64,000 bases of DNA from an uncultured Sterolibacterium sp. (GCA_903904605.1 CAIVDC010000123.1:1-64000); one strand, 5' to 3'; counted from the stretch's first letter, positions 51,155 through 61,162 are shown. Notes: generated by a model not told the origin, from the sequence alone. Numbers and translations are program-made.

Positions 51155-52204
51155 TCAGCAGATGCGCGGCAGCTGTTCGCCGGTCAGCCAGTCGACGATG
51201 CGCCGGCCGCCGAAACCGGTGGTCATCTGCACGAAGTGGTGAGTGTCCTCATGCACCGCGCCGATGATCGCCGCACGGCCTCCCAGCGGATGGGCGCGCA
51301 GCGCCGCGAGGGCGCGTTCGGCATCCCCGCCGGCAACGATGGCGACCAGCTTGCCCTCGTTGGCGACATAGAGCGGATCCAGACCGAGCAGCTCGCAGGC
51401 CGCGGCGACCTCTGTATTGATCGGCAGCGCCGGCTCCTGGAGCATCATGCCGACCGCCGACTGTTGGGCGATTTCGTTCAGGGTGGTGGCGACCCCCCCG
51501 CGCGTCGGATCGCGCAGAACATGGATGTCGGCGCCGCTCGCCAGCAACTCCGCGACCAGCCCATGCAGCGCCGCTGTATCGGAGATTATGGGCGAGGAGA
51601 AACCCAGGCTCTCCCGCTTCGCCATGATCGCCATGCCGTGGTCGCCGAGCGTGCCCGAAACCAGGATGCGGTCGCCGGGTCGCGCCCGATTTCCGGACAG
51701 ATTCACCCCCTCGGGCAGAAAGCCCAGACCGGTGGTGGTGATGAAGACGCCGTCGCCGTGGCCCCGCTCGACCACCTTGGTGTCGCCGGCGACCACCGGC
51801 ACGCCCGCTTCGCGCGCAGCCTTGGCCATGGAGTCGACGATGCGCTTCAGATCGGCGAAGGGGAAGCCTTCCTCGAGGATGAATCCGGCGGTGAGATAGA
51901 GCGGCGTCGCCCCCATCATGGCGACATCGTTGAGGGTGCCATGAACCGATAGGCAGCCGATGTCGCCGCCGGGAAAGAACAGCGGCGAGACGACGTGGCA
52001 ATCGGTGCTCAGCACCAGTCTGCCTGCTGCCGCCGGCAACACCGCGCCATCGTCTCCCCGGCCGAGATAGTCGTTGGCGAAGGCCTCTGCGAACAATTCA
52101 GCGATCAATTGCGCCATCGCCCGGCCGCCCGAGCCGTGGCTCATGTCGACGCAGCCTCGCTTGACGTCCAGGGGACGGACATAGCCTCTTTTCACTTCCT
52201 TCAT
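51155..52204 (-). CDS. hypE: Hydrogenase maturation protein HypE
   Basis: 349-aa PurM-like ATPase that dehydrates the thiocarboxamide on its C-terminal cysteine to thiocyanate, giving the CN ligands. The protein ends in PRIC, so the modified residue C349 is in place. Conserved stretches are DMSHGSGGRAMAQLI and LSTDCHVVSPLFFPGGDIG. The ATG at 52204 overlaps the hypD stop (ATGA). Partner of HypF. Confidence 0.96.
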   Translation of the reverse strand: MKEVKRGYVRPLDVKRGCVDMSHGSGGRAMAQLIAELFAEAFANDYLGRGDDGAVLPAAAGRLVLSTDCHVVSPLFFPGGDIGCLSVHGTLNDVAMMGATPLYLTAGFILEEGFPFADLKRIVDSMAKAAREAGVPVVAGDTKVVERGHGDGVFITTTGLGFLPEGVNLSGNRARPGDRILVSGTLGDHGMAIMAKRESLGFSSPIISDTAALHGLVAELLASGADIHVLRDPTRGGVATTLNEIAQQSAVGMMLQEPALPINTEVAAACELLGLDPLYVANEGKLVAIVAGGDAERALAALRAHPLGGRAAIIGAVHEDTHHFVQMTTGFGGRRIVDWLTGEQLPRIC

Positions 52205-53334
52205 GCCGGCGTTAACTCCTTGAACCTGCCATAGGTGTAATGCGCGGCGCAGGCGCCCTCCGAGGACACCATGCACGAACCCATGGGACTCTCCGGCGAG
52301 CACGCCGTGCCGAACAGCTTGCACTGCCACGGGCTCTTGACGCCGCGCAGGATGGCGCCGCACTCGCAGGCCTTGTTGTCGGCCACCTGGCGGTAGGCCA
52401 GGGGGAAACGCCTTTCCGCATCATGGCGGGCATAGTGGCCGCGTATCCTGAGCGCCGAATAGGGCACGATGCCCAGGCCGCGCCATTCGAACTCGCGGCG
52501 CAACTCGAACACCTCCGCCACCAGGTTCTGCGCCTTGACATTGCCCTCCCGCGTCACCGCGCGCGAGAACTCGTTTTCCACTTCCGCGCGGCCTTCATTG
52601 ACCTGCTTCACCAGCATCAGGATGGCCTGCATCACGTCGAGCGGTTCGAAACCGGCGATCACAACGGGCTTGCGATACTCCTCGGCAAAAAATTCGTAAG
52701 GGCGGCTGCCGATCACCGTCGAGACGTGCGCCGGTCCGATGAAGCCGTCGAGCGGCACCGTGCCGTAGTCACGCACTTCGGGCGATTCGAGAATGTGGCC
52801 GATCGCCGCCGGGGTCAGCACGTGACAGCAGAGCACGGAAAAATTATCCAGGCCTAGGGCATGCGCCTGCCTGATCACTACGACGGTGGGCGGCGTCGTG
52901 GTCTCGAAGCCGATGGCGAAGAACACCACCTGCCGCTCCGGATGACGTTGCGCCAGCGCCAGCGCGTCGCCGCAGGAATAGACGATGCGGATATCGCCGC
53001 CCTGAGACTTGGCTTTCAGGAGCGACAGGCCGTTGGACGCGGGAATGCGCAGCGTGTCGCCATAGGTGCACAGCATCACGCCATGCTTGAGCGCCAGTTC
53101 GATGGCCATGTCGACGCGACCGATGGGCAGAACGCAGACCGGGCAGCCGGGACCGTGAATCATGTGCACATGGGTCGGCAGGAGATCCGCCACGCCATAG
53201 CGGGAAATGGCGTGGGTATGGCCGCCGCAGAACTCCATGAAGTTGTAATCGCGCCCGCGCTCGGCGGCGCGGGTGACGGCAGCGGCGAGGCCCCTGGCCA
53301 GCTCGCCGTCGCGGAATTCATCGACGTATTTCAC
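52201..53334 (-). CDS. hypD: Hydrogenase maturation protein HypD
   Basis: 377-aa Fe-S scaffold protein on which, with HypC, the Fe(CN)2CO group is built. Catalytic-site cysteines are in FCGGHTHAISRYG and HGPGCPVCVLP, and the [4Fe-4S] motif region holds ACECGAILRG and later GTACSPESPMGSC. The start is the GTG at 53334, which overlaps the hypC stop (GTGA), because VKYVDEFRDGELARGL is the family N-terminus. A frame extension to 53571 runs through hypC. Confidence 0.95.
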   Translation of the reverse strand: MKYVDEFRDGELARGLAAAVTRAAERGRDYNFMEFCGGHTHAISRYGVADLLPTHVHMIHGPGCPVCVLPIGRVDMAIELALKHGVMLCTYGDTLRIPASNGLSLLKAKSQGGDIRIVYSCGDALALAQRHPERQVVFFAIGFETTTPPTVVVIRQAHALGLDNFSVLCCHVLTPAAIGHILESPEVRDYGTVPLDGFIGPAHVSTVIGSRPYEFFAEEYRKPVVIAGFEPLDVMQAILMLVKQVNEGRAEVENEFSRAVTREGNVKAQNLVAEVFELRREFEWRGLGIVPYSALRIRGHYARHDAERRFPLAYRQVADNKACECGAILRGVKSPWQCKLFGTACSPESPMGSCMVSSEGACAAHYTYGRFKELTPA

Positions 53335-53564
53335 TGCGCCGCCAGGGCCGCGTCGCCCAGTTCGGCGAACAGCTGCAGGGTCTTCTCCGCTTCCTCGGGA
53401 TCGAGCTTGGTCAGCGCATAGCCGACATGGACGATGACGTAATCGCCGACGGCCCCGTCGTCGATCAGCGCCAGCGAACACTCCTTCTGCACGCCGCCCA
53501 GTTCGATCACCGCCATATCGTCGCCGCGGATTTCGACGATGCGCGCGGGCAGTGCCAGACACAT
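53331..53564 (-). CDS. hypC: Hydrogenase maturation chaperone HypC, second copy
   Basis: 77-aa HypC/HybG/HupF-family chaperone. The essential N-terminal cysteine follows the start Met (MCLALPARIVEI), and the motif VGDYVIVHVGYALTKLDPEEA is typical. It partners HypD, encoded immediately downstream with overlapping ends, in Fe(CN)2CO assembly. A second HypC paralogue lies at 57507-57764 beside hybD; the two probably serve different large subunits. Confidence 0.94.
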   Translation of the reverse strand: MCLALPARIVEIRGDDMAVIELGGVQKECSLALIDDGAVGDYVIVHVGYALTKLDPEEAEKTLQLFAELGDAALAAQ

Positions 53565-53567
53565 GAT

Positions 53568-55853
53568 TCAAGCCTCCAGAAAATGCCGGGCCACCCAGGC
53601 CTGGCCGAGTGAGAGTCCGCCGTCGTTGGGCGGAAGGTCGCGCGCAGCAAGCACCTGCAAGCCCTTCTCATTCAGGCGGCTGGTCAGCGCCTGCGTCAGG
53701 ATGTCATTCAGGAAGCAGCCGCCGCCCAGCGCCACGGTCCCGATACCTGTGTCGTCCGCCGCGGCGCAAAGCCAGTCGGCCAGCGCCGCCGCCAGGGTCG
53801 CATGAAACCGTGCGGCAGCCTGCGCGGGGTCATCGGCGTCGGCCATCGACGCGAGCAGCGGCAGCAGGTCGAGCGTGCCATCCGGCCCGATCCGCCAGCC
53901 GCCCGCCAACGGCGATGCCCGCCCGGCGCGCCCGGCGAGGCCTTCCAGAAGCATCGCCGCCTGGCCCTCGAACGCCGCCACGGCGCGCACGCCGAGAAGT
54001 CCTGCTGCGGCATCGAAGACCCGGCCGAGGCTCGAGGTCGGCGGGCAGTTCACGCGCCGCTCGAGCATGGCCGCCAGGCCACCTGCCGCCGCCTGCTCGG
54101 CGAAACGCGGGGCAATCTCTCCGCCGCGCGAAAGACGCCACAGCACCGCCGCCGCCATGCGCCAGGGTTCTCGTGCGGCGCGGTCGCCCCCGGGCAGGGG
54201 CAGCGGCGCCATGTTGCTCCAGCGCCGGCAATGCCGGCCGTCTACCCGCAGCAGTTCGCCGCCCCAGGCGCCGCCGTCTGCGCCCAGGCCGACGCCGTCC
54301 GCAGCCAGGCCCAGGACCGGCCCGCCGTGACCATGTTCGGCCAGCACGGCCGCGATATGGGCATGGTGGTGCTGCACGGCGAGGATCGGCAGTCCGTGCC
54401 TCGCCGCAAACCCGGCGGCGAAACGGCTCGAATGGAAATCCGGATGAAGATCGTGGGCGACGATCTCAGGAAATACGTCGATGAGTTCGAGCAGGCGCGA
54501 AACGCTCTCTTCGTGGAAGACGCAGTTCGCGGCATTGTCGAGATCGCCGATATGCTGCGAGACGAAAGCCTCGTCGCCGCGTGTGACGCAGACGGTGTTC
54601 TTGAGAAAGCCGCCTGTTGCCAGGACGCTGGGTCCGGCAGAGGCGAGCTTGATGGCGCGCGGCGTGAACCCCCGGGCGCGGCGGATGAACCGAGCACCGC
54701 GCAGCACGCTGTCGTCGCACGGAGCGACGATGTCGCGGTCGTGTGTGAGATACGCATCGGCGATGCCGGACAGGCGATCGATCGCCTCGTCATTGCCGAT
54801 CACCAGCGGCTCGCCGCCGGGGTTGGCACTGGTCGCGATCATGGCCAGGGCTTGCCGCGCCTGCAGCCAGCCGCTGCCCGCCGGCCTGCCGGCGGCTTCA
54901 TGGAAGAGCAGGAACTGTATCGGCGTCGCCGGCAGCATCACGCCCAGCCATTCCAGTCCGGGGGCGATTCCGGCCAGTTGCCGGTCGCAGCCGCCGAGCT
55001 TCCTCAGCAGCACGATAGGCCGCTCAGGGGAGCCGAGCAGTGCGGCTTCGTCATCGCTGACCTCGGCATATTCGCGAGAGGATGCGATGCTGGCCAGGAG
55101 CACCGCGAAAGGCTTTTCCTCACGCGATTTGCGCAAGCGGAGCCTGGCAACCGCATCCCTGTCGTCCGCCTTGCAGACCAGGTGGAAGCCGCCCAGACCC
55201 TTGATCGCGACGATGGCGCCGGCCCGGATCAGACGCACGGTTTCCGCGATCGGCTCACCCGGCAAGGGATTGCCCCGAGCATCGGCGAGCGAGAGACGCG
55301 GACCGCAGTCGGGGCAGCAAGTCGTCTCGGCGTGGAAGCGACGATCGGCCGGATCGGTGTATTCCGCCGCACACGCGGGACAGAGGGGAAACCCCGCCAG
55401 GCTGGTCGCTACCCGATCGTAGGGCAGGCGGTGCGTGACGGTAAAGCGCGGACCGCAGCGGGTGCAGGTGATGAAAGCATGGGCATGACGCCGATTGGCC
55501 GGGTCGAAAAGATCGGACAGGCAGTCGGGGCAGGTCGCCGTATCGTGGCCGATGGCCGTGCTGGCCCGGCCCGTGCCGGCCCGGCTCGCGACAATGACGA
55601 AACCCCTGCCGCCCTCCGATGCCGAGTCATGCGCGTAAACGCCATCGACCCGGGCCAGGGGCGGCGCGTCGCGGCGCAGGCGCTCGAGCAAGACGCGCAT
55701 CGGTTCCGCAGCCCCTTCTGCGGCGATCTCGACGCCGTCTTCGTCGTTCCTCACCCAGCCGCTCAAATCCAGTTCGCGCGCCAGCCGCCAGACGAAGGGA
55801 CGGAAGCCCACGCCCTGGACAACGCCGGTGACGCGGATGCGCTGGGCGATCAT
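53568..55853 (-). CDS. hypF: Carbamoyltransferase HypF
   Basis: 761-aa multidomain protein that makes the CN precursor from carbamoyl phosphate. In order: acylphosphatase domain ([20 protein letters not shown] at the start), two zinc-finger-like CxxC pairs ([17 protein letters not shown] and similar), a YrdC-like domain ([20 protein letters not shown]), and a Kae1-like carbamoyltransferase domain ([14 protein letters not shown] and GGGCFLND). The ATG at 55853 overlaps the hypB stop. A frame extension upstream is a shadow. Normal length. Confidence 0.96.
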   Translation of the reverse strand: MIAQRIRVTGVVQGVGFRPFVWRLARELDLSGWVRNDEDGVEIAAEGAAEPMRVLLERLRRDAPPLARVDGVYAHDSASEGGRGFVIVASRAGTGRASTAIGHDTATCPDCLSDLFDPANRRHAHAFITCTRCGPRFTVTHRLPYDRVATSLAGFPLCPACAAEYTDPADRRFHAETTCCPDCGPRLSLADARGNPLPGEPIAETVRLIRAGAIVAIKGLGGFHLVCKADDRDAVARLRLRKSREEKPFAVLLASIASSREYAEVSDDEAALLGSPERPIVLLRKLGGCDRQLAGIAPGLEWLGVMLPATPIQFLLFHEAAGRPAGSGWLQARQALAMIATSANPGGEPLVIGNDEAIDRLSGIADAYLTHDRDIVAPCDDSVLRGARFIRRARGFTPRAIKLASAGPSVLATGGFLKNTVCVTRGDEAFVSQHIGDLDNAANCVFHEESVSRLLELIDVFPEIVAHDLHPDFHSSRFAAGFAARHGLPILAVQHHHAHIAAVLAEHGHGGPVLGLAADGVGLGADGGAWGGELLRVDGRHCRRWSNMAPLPLPGGDRAAREPWRMAAAVLWRLSRGGEIAPRFAEQAAAGGLAAMLERRVNCPPTSSLGRVFDAAAGLLGVRAVAAFEGQAAMLLEGLAGRAGRASPLAGGWRIGPDGTLDLLPLLASMADADDPAQAAARFHATLAAALADWLCAAADDTGIGTVALGGGCFLNDILTQALTSRLNEKGLQVLAARDLPPNDGGLSLGQAWVARHFLEA

Positions 55854-56617
55854 GCCGCTCCACGCTCCAGCCAGGCCAGCCAATCCTCCATCCCGGCGCC
55901 GTTCGTGGCCGAAGTCTGGATGATTGCAAGCCCCGGATTGACGCGACGGGCATAGGCGATGGCGCGGTCGACGTCGAAGGATAGGTAGGGGAGCAAGTCG
56001 CACTTGTTGAGCAGCATCAGGTCGGCGGCGCGAAACATGTCGGGGTACTTGAGCGGCTTGTCCTCGCCCTCGGTGACGGAGAGGATCACCACCTTGTGGG
56101 CTTCGCCCAGGTCGAAGGCCGCGGGGCAGACGAGGTTGCCGACGTTCTCTATCATCAGCACCGAGCCCTTGGGCATGTCGAGCTTTTCCAGCGCATGACG
56201 GATCATATGGGCATCGAGATGGCAACCGCGGCCGGTGTTGATCTGGATCGCGCTGGCGCCGGTCGCGCGGATGCGCTCGGCATCATTGCTGGTCTGCTGG
56301 TCGCCTTCGATGACCGTGACGGCCAGCCGGCCCGTGAGCATTTCGATGGTCTTGACCAAAATCGTGGTCTTGCCCGAGCCTGGGCTGGAAACGAGATTGA
56401 GGGCAAAGATGCCGCGCTGGGCCAGGAGCTGCCGGTTGTCCCGGGCATGGGCGTCGTTCTTGGCCAGAATGCTCTGCTCGATACTCACCATGCGCGTCTG
56501 GCTCATTCCGGGTGCGTGGGCGTGGGCCGGCGTGTAACGACCATGGCCATGCCGGTGTTCATGCACCACGCCGTCCATGCTCGCTTCGCCGGTGCCACAA
56601 CCGCAGGTGGTGCACAT
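55850..56617 (-). CDS. hypB: Hydrogenase nickel incorporation GTPase HypB
   Basis: 255-aa SIMIBI GTPase that delivers nickel to the large subunit. The N-terminus has the high-affinity metal motif MCTTCGCG. A short His-rich stretch follows ([19 protein letters not shown]), then the P-loop SSPGSGKTT and a G-domain with GDQQTSNDA and NKCDLL. The ATG at 56617 was chosen because the cysteine motif begins there. The His segment could store nickel. It works with HypA, encoded 13 bases upstream. Confidence 0.95.
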   Translation of the reverse strand: MCTTCGCGTGEASMDGVVHEHRHGHGRYTPAHAHAPGMSQTRMVSIEQSILAKNDAHARDNRQLLAQRGIFALNLVSSPGSGKTTILVKTIEMLTGRLAVTVIEGDQQTSNDAERIRATGASAIQINTGRGCHLDAHMIRHALEKLDMPKGSVLMIENVGNLVCPAAFDLGEAHKVVILSVTEGEDKPLKYPDMFRAADLMLLNKCDLLPYLSFDVDRAIAYARRVNPGLAIIQTSATNGAGMEDWLAWLERGAA

Positions 56618-56630
56618 CTGTCTTTCTCCT

Positions 56631-56972
56631 CTATTCCACTTCCAGTTCCTTGACGCGCATCTCGGTGCCGCCGGTGACCTGCACCTGATAGCTGCCGCAG
56701 TGCGGGCAGGCGTCGTAGAGCAAGGCCATGGCCACGGTCCGGCCGCAAGGCAGGCACCAGCCGCTGCCGGGGACTTCGAGCATTTCCAGTCGCGCACCTT
56801 CGGCGATGCTGCCGTGCGTCACGGCATCGAAGCAGAAAGCCAACGATTCGGGCTCGACACTGGACAAAGCCCCGATCTCCAGAATCACCAGGGTGACACG
56901 GGAAAAACTCTGCGCGGCTGCCGCATCCTCGATCAGTTGCAGTACAGCCTCGGCCAAGGACATTTCATGCAT
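56631..56972 (-). CDS. hypA: Hydrogenase nickel incorporation protein HypA
   Basis: 113-aa zinc- and nickel-binding protein. The N-terminal [10 protein letters not shown] holds the Ni-binding H2, and the zinc site uses WCLPCG and ACPHCG cysteine pairs. It passes nickel with HypB. It follows hybE after 54 bases, the largest gap in this part of the block, so a secondary promoter is possible, but none was recognised. Confidence 0.95.
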   Translation of the reverse strand: MHEMSLAEAVLQLIEDAAAAQSFSRVTLVILEIGALSSVEPESLAFCFDAVTHGSIAEGARLEMLEVPGSGWCLPCGRTVAMALLYDACPHCGSYQVQVTGGTEMRVKELEVE

Positions 56973-57026
56973 CGTGAAGGGGAATCTTAATCGAGGCTTC
57001 AGTTTGCGCCAATCGACGCGGCAGCA

Positions 57027-57506
57027 CTAGCCTCTGGATCGGCCCCCGAAGAGAAAACCGCGCCGCGACAATCGCTGATTGACTGGCTTGTCCCCGGTCC
57101 GCTCCACGCGCGCGCCTGCCGCCGGCAGGAACAGCGCAGCGAGCGCGGCCTCGGCGGCAGCTCGGGCACTCTCCTGGTCGGCGAATTGCGCCATGGGGGA
57201 GAACAGGGCACAGGAATGATATTCGCCGATCTCCGGCTCGCTGCCCCAGAGGAAGGCGAAAACACCGGAAGGAAAACGATGGAAAACTCGGTCCTGCGCC
57301 GCGCGGCGGTCCGCCTCCTCGGCCGGCAGCCATATCAGGCTCATGCACCAGGGGGTGATCAGGACGGCGAGCGGGCTTCCCTGCCAGCGCGTGACCCCGA
57401 CGACTTCCACCCGCAGCGCCGGATTGACGAGAGCAACGCCCGCCATGCGTTCCCGCTCGATGCGGCAAAAAACGCCTGCTATCAGCCCTGCGTCGCCATG
57501 GGGCAC
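57027..57506 (-). CDS. hybE: HybE/HupJ-type hydrogenase assembly chaperone
   Basis: 159-aa protein of the HybE/HupJ family, a chaperone that coordinates small-subunit maturation and Tat export for Hyb-type hydrogenases. The family core is MAGVALVNPALRVEVVG...LITPWCMSLIWLP. The start is the GTG at 57506, which follows the hypC amber codon directly and in the same frame, so readthrough would fuse the two. No internal ATG before residue 20 exists. The C-terminus carries SRRGFLFGG, which looks like a twin-arginine motif, an odd feature for a cytosolic chaperone. Confidence 0.85.
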   Translation of the reverse strand: MPHGDAGLIAGVFCRIERERMAGVALVNPALRVEVVGVTRWQGSPLAVLITPWCMSLIWLPAEEADRRAAQDRVFHRFPSGVFAFLWGSEPEIGEYHSCALFSPMAQFADQESARAAAEAALAALFLPAAGARVERTGDKPVNQRLSRRGFLFGGRSRG

Positions 57507-57764
57507 CTAGTCCCCCCCCCAGTGGCGACCGTCTTGCCCGCTTGCAAGAATGCTGCTCATCAGTGCCAGGGTGTCCTCTGCACTCGCCGGATCGAGACGC
57601 TCGAAGGCAAAGCCGCCGGCCTGGATCAGGAGGTAGTCACCGATGGCCACGCCGCCATCCGCGTCCATCAACATCAGGTTCACTTCGCGCCGTTCGCCGA
57701 ATGCTTCGACGGTCGCCATCAGGCCATCGACGGTGACGACGCGCGAGGGAACGGCGAGGCACAT
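57507..57764 (-). CDS. hypC: Hydrogenase maturation chaperone HypC, first copy (HybG/HupF-like)
   Basis: 85-aa HypC-family protein with N-terminal MCLAVPSRVVTVDG, including the essential C2, and a GDYLLIQAGGFAFERLDPASA motif. It lies between hybD and hybE, which suggests that it serves the Hyb-type uptake enzyme. The last codons run through a tract of nine G residues (minus strand, 57520-57512) just before the TAG stop. The next gene starts at the following base. Confidence 0.93.
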   Translation of the reverse strand: MCLAVPSRVVTVDGLMATVEAFGERREVNLMLMDADGGVAIGDYLLIQAGGFAFERLDPASAEDTLALMSSILASGQDGRHWGGD

Positions 57765-57769
57765 GGATA

Positions 57770-58270
57770 TTATGCGGCCTTGCGCTTTTGCAGCAGACCG
57801 ATGCCGCGGGAGGCCAACTCGCCGGCTAAGAGCGCCACCATTTCCGGCACGCGGGCGGCGATTGCGGGCGTCATCTCCAGACCGAGCCCGAAGTTCTCGG
57901 CCTCGACGCCGATGACGACCATGTCCTTCGGCCGACAGCCGGCGAATTCCAGGCTGGCCAGTACGTCGGACAAACCCACCTGGTGAGGCGATAGCTTCTT
58001 GCGGAAGAATACCGGCACCTCGTCGCCGGACAGGCGGACCAAGGTGCCCAGCGGCTTGCCGGCTTTCAGCGCATCCAGGACCACGAGCAGATCGACGTCG
58101 GCAATGGCATCGAGCATGTCCATACTGCTCGTGCCGGCATCGACAGCCTGGACTCCGGACGGCAGATCATAGGCATCCAGCAAGGCCTCGACCGCGCGCA
58201 CGCCGACTGCCTCGTCGGTGAGCAGCGTGTTGCCGATGCCGAGGATCAGGACGCGTGCAGATTTTGCCAT
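57770..58270 (-). CDS. hybD: Hydrogenase maturation endopeptidase (HybD/HyaD family)
   Basis: 166-aa protease that cleaves the C-terminal extension of the large subunit once nickel is inserted. Likely metal-sensing residues are E20 (GIGNTLLTDEAVG), D66 (VVLDALKAG) and H96 (SPHQVGLSD), as in HybD. It lies 3 bases after the large-subunit gene, whose product has a 15-residue extension. HoxC has none, so HybC is the substrate. Confidence 0.95.
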   Translation of the reverse strand: MAKSARVLILGIGNTLLTDEAVGVRAVEALLDAYDLPSGVQAVDAGTSSMDMLDAIADVDLLVVLDALKAGKPLGTLVRLSGDEVPVFFRKKLSPHQVGLSDVLASLEFAGCRPKDMVVIGVEAENFGLGLEMTPAIAARVPEMVALLAGELASRGIGLLQKRKAA

Positions 58271-58273
58271 GAG

Positions 58274-59980
58274 CTACTTCGCCGTGACGGTGAAGGTGTC
58301 GCCGCCATCCTTGTCGGTCACATGGATCGCGCAGGCGATGCAGGGGTCGAAGGAATGGATGGTGCGCAGCACTTCCAGCGGCAGTTCGGGATTGGCCATC
58401 GGATTGCCGATCAGCGAGGCCTCGTAGGGGCCTGGCTCGTCCTTCTCGTTGCGTGGGCAGGCGTTCCAGGTGGAGGGTACGACGCATTGGTAGTTCTTGA
58501 TCTTGCCATCGTCGATCACCACCCAGTGCGAAAGTACGCCGCGCGGTGCTTCATGGTAGCCCACCCCCATCTGCTCGCCCTTGGGGAAGATGGGCTTGTT
58601 GAAAGTGCTTACGTCGCCCTTGGCGATGTTGTTCACCAGCAGCGACCACTGATCGGCCAGCATGTCCACCTGCACGGAACAGGAAATCGCCCGCGCCGCA
58701 TGGCGGCCGATGGTCGAGTGCATCGCTGCAAGACCCACCTTGGTCTTGGCCACGGCAGAGACGGTGTCGAGGGCCAGGGTGGCGTACTTCTTGGTCGGCT
58801 CATGGCCGGCGGCGAGCATGTTCAGGACGCGCGCCAGCGGCCCCACCTGCGCCACCTGGCCGTAAAAGGTCGGCGACTTCAGCCACGAATACTTGGCGTT
58901 TTCCTGGAAGTCGGTGTAGTCCGGCTTGGTCTCCCCCTTGTAGGGATGCAGCGGACCCGCGGTGTCATAGCTGTACCAGGAATGCTTGACCGATTCCTCG
59001 ACGCCCTTGCGCCAATACTCGTCGTTGAAGGTCGTGATCGGCTTGTGGCTGGCCAGGTCGCCATTAGCGATGTAGCCGCCGGGCAGGGCGAACTGGGTGC
59101 CCTTGGTGTCGAGCGGGATGTCGGGCACGGAAAGGTAGTTGGTCACGCCGGCACCGTACTGGGTCCAGTCGGCGTAGAAAGCGCCGATCGCCGCCACGTC
59201 GATCAGGTAAACGTTCTTGACGAAATCGCCCAACTCGTCGATCCAGGTCTTCACTGCCATAAGACGCTCGAGCGTCAGCACCGATGGTGAATCCAGGGAC
59301 AAGGCATTGGAAACCCCGCCCACCGCCAGGTTCTGGATGTGCGGCGTCTTTGAGCCCAAGATCGAGACGATCTTGTTGGCCTTGCGCTGTATTTCGAGCG
59401 CCTGCAGGTAGTGCGACACCGCCATCAGGTTCACCTCCGGCGACAGTTTCATTGCCGGATGACCCCAGTAGCCGTTGGTGAAGATCCCCAGCTGGCCGCC
59501 ATTGACGAAGCCGGCCAGACGCGCCTTGACCGCGCGCATCTGCTCCTTGCCGTTGCCCGACCAGGCGGACAAACTCTCGGCGAGGCTCGCCGCCTTGTCC
59601 GGATCCGCCTTCAGGGCGGAGGTGACATCCACCCAGTCGAGCGCCGACAGATGGTAAAAATGCACGATATGGTCATGCACCGCATGCGCCAGAATGATCA
59701 GGTTGCGGATGTACTGGGCATTGAGCGGCACTTCCATCTGCAGCGCGTTCTCGACGGCACGCACCGAGGCGATGGCATGAACCGTGGTGCAAACGCCGCA
59801 GATGCGCTGGGTGATGGTCCAGGCATCGCGCGGGTCGCGGCCGAGCAGGATCAGTTCGACGCCGCGCCACATCTGGCCCGAGGACCAAGCCTTGGAGATC
59901 TTGCCGCCGTCAACCTCGCAGTCGATGCGCAGATGCCCCTCGATGCGGGTGACCGGGTCTACCGTGATGCGTGTTCCCAT
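58274..59980 (-). CDS. hybC: Uptake [NiFe] hydrogenase large subunit (HybC-like, group 1c)
   Basis: 568-aa catalytic subunit. Ni ligands C61 and C64 are in RICGVCTTVH, and C547 and C550 in DPCIACAIH. After H553 there is a 15-residue tail beginning VTDKDGGDT, removed on maturation. Exported to the periplasm with the small subunit, it oxidises H2. It is encoded after the FeS protein and membrane subunit genes, the HybOABC order of E. coli hydrogenase-2. Normal length. Confidence 0.96.
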   Translation of the reverse strand: MGTRITVDPVTRIEGHLRIDCEVDGGKISKAWSSGQMWRGVELILLGRDPRDAWTITQRICGVCTTVHAIASVRAVENALQMEVPLNAQYIRNLIILAHAVHDHIVHFYHLSALDWVDVTSALKADPDKAASLAESLSAWSGNGKEQMRAVKARLAGFVNGGQLGIFTNGYWGHPAMKLSPEVNLMAVSHYLQALEIQRKANKIVSILGSKTPHIQNLAVGGVSNALSLDSPSVLTLERLMAVKTWIDELGDFVKNVYLIDVAAIGAFYADWTQYGAGVTNYLSVPDIPLDTKGTQFALPGGYIANGDLASHKPITTFNDEYWRKGVEESVKHSWYSYDTAGPLHPYKGETKPDYTDFQENAKYSWLKSPTFYGQVAQVGPLARVLNMLAAGHEPTKKYATLALDTVSAVAKTKVGLAAMHSTIGRHAARAISCSVQVDMLADQWSLLVNNIAKGDVSTFNKPIFPKGEQMGVGYHEAPRGVLSHWVVIDDGKIKNYQCVVPSTWNACPRNEKDEPGPYEASLIGNPMANPELPLEVLRTIHSFDPCIACAIHVTDKDGGDTFTVTAK

Positions 59981-59995
59981 CTTGCGCTCCTCTTA

Positions 59996-61162
59996 TCAGT
60001 GTGGCGCCGACTGCGCAGGCAGCACGGGCAGGGTTTTGACGAAGACGATGTAAGCCAGTATCTCGAAGGAGATCATCCCGACGGTCACGACTAGTTCCGG
60101 CAGCGATGGAAAGTAGTGCCAGCCAGCCCCGGTTTCGTAGCCGACGAGAAAGCCATTGATGCGCAGCAGGAAGCCGCCGGCCATCAGCAACAACGCGGCG
60201 AAGAACAGCCTGCCCGGATTGCCGCGCCCGGCCGGGGCGGCCAGAAGCCAAGCCGGAACGGCGAAGCAGATCATCTCGATCCAGAACCAGAAGGATTCCA
60301 GGGTCACATGAAACGCGTTGACTATGGCGCCGCGCAACACCAGATCGCCGATGCGCACCACGAGATAAGCGATCAGGAGGCCCCAGATGAACTTCGCCAG
60401 TCTGGCCAGGAGCGGGGTTTCCATGGGCCGTTTGAAGCCGATCGAAACCAGCGTCGCCTCAAACACGACTACGGCAAAACCGAGTAGCACGGCGGTCATC
60501 AGATATTCGAGGGGCAGCAGGTAACCTGCCTGCCAAAGCGGGTGGATCTGGCTGCCGAAGACGACCAGCAGCGAACCCAGCGAAGACTGATGCATCGAGG
60601 GCAGGAGGACGCCCAGCGCGATGAACAGGAACATCAGTCTGGATATCTTCTTCTTGACCGCGCCCATACCGAGCTTGTCGAGGAAAGCAGGGGAGAACTC
60701 TATCCACATCACCAGGATATAGAGCGAGATGCACACCGCGACCTCGAACATCACCGAGTTCATCTGGGCATAGCCAGGCCAGAAGATATGCCAGAAATTC
60801 CAGTAGCGGCCCAGGTCGAAGATCACCGATATCCCGGCCAGCGTATAGCCGAACAGCGAGGCCAGGAGCGCCGGCCGTACCAGCGGGTGGTACTCGCCCT
60901 TGTTGAAGATGTACACCAGGAGCGCGATGGCGTAACCGCCGCAAGCGAAGGCCGAGCCGACCATCACGTCATAGACGATCCAGATGCCCCAGGGAAAGCC
61001 GTCGTTGATGTTGGTGACGGCGCCCAGGCCATAGACGAAACGAAATACCAGCACCACAGCGGCCGCCAGTGACAGGGCAGCCAGCGCCACGGTCACCGGG
61101 GTGACCAGTCTACCTCCGAGCGGAGCCGGCGCGTGCGGCACGGCAGCGGCATGGTCAGTCAT
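59996..61162 (-). CDS. hybB: Hydrogenase-2-type membrane subunit HybB (NrfD family)
   Basis: 388-aa polytopic membrane protein of the NrfD/HybB family with about ten helices. It exchanges electrons with quinones and lacks haem ligands of its own. The start is the ATG at 61162 (MTDHAAAVPHAP), which overlaps hybA by eight bases and has AAAGGAAAGG upstream; a GTG at 61171 is an alternative. With HybA it replaces the cytochrome b subunit of other group 1 enzymes. Confidence 0.92.
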   Translation of the reverse strand: MTDHAAAVPHAPAPLGGRLVTPVTVALAALSLAAAVVLVFRFVYGLGAVTNINDGFPWGIWIVYDVMVGSAFACGGYAIALLVYIFNKGEYHPLVRPALLASLFGYTLAGISVIFDLGRYWNFWHIFWPGYAQMNSVMFEVAVCISLYILVMWIEFSPAFLDKLGMGAVKKKISRLMFLFIALGVLLPSMHQSSLGSLLVVFGSQIHPLWQAGYLLPLEYLMTAVLLGFAVVVFEATLVSIGFKRPMETPLLARLAKFIWGLLIAYLVVRIGDLVLRGAIVNAFHVTLESFWFWIEMICFAVPAWLLAAPAGRGNPGRLFFAALLLMAGGFLLRINGFLVGYETGAGWHYFPSLPELVVTVGMISFEILAYIVFVKTLPVLPAQSAPH

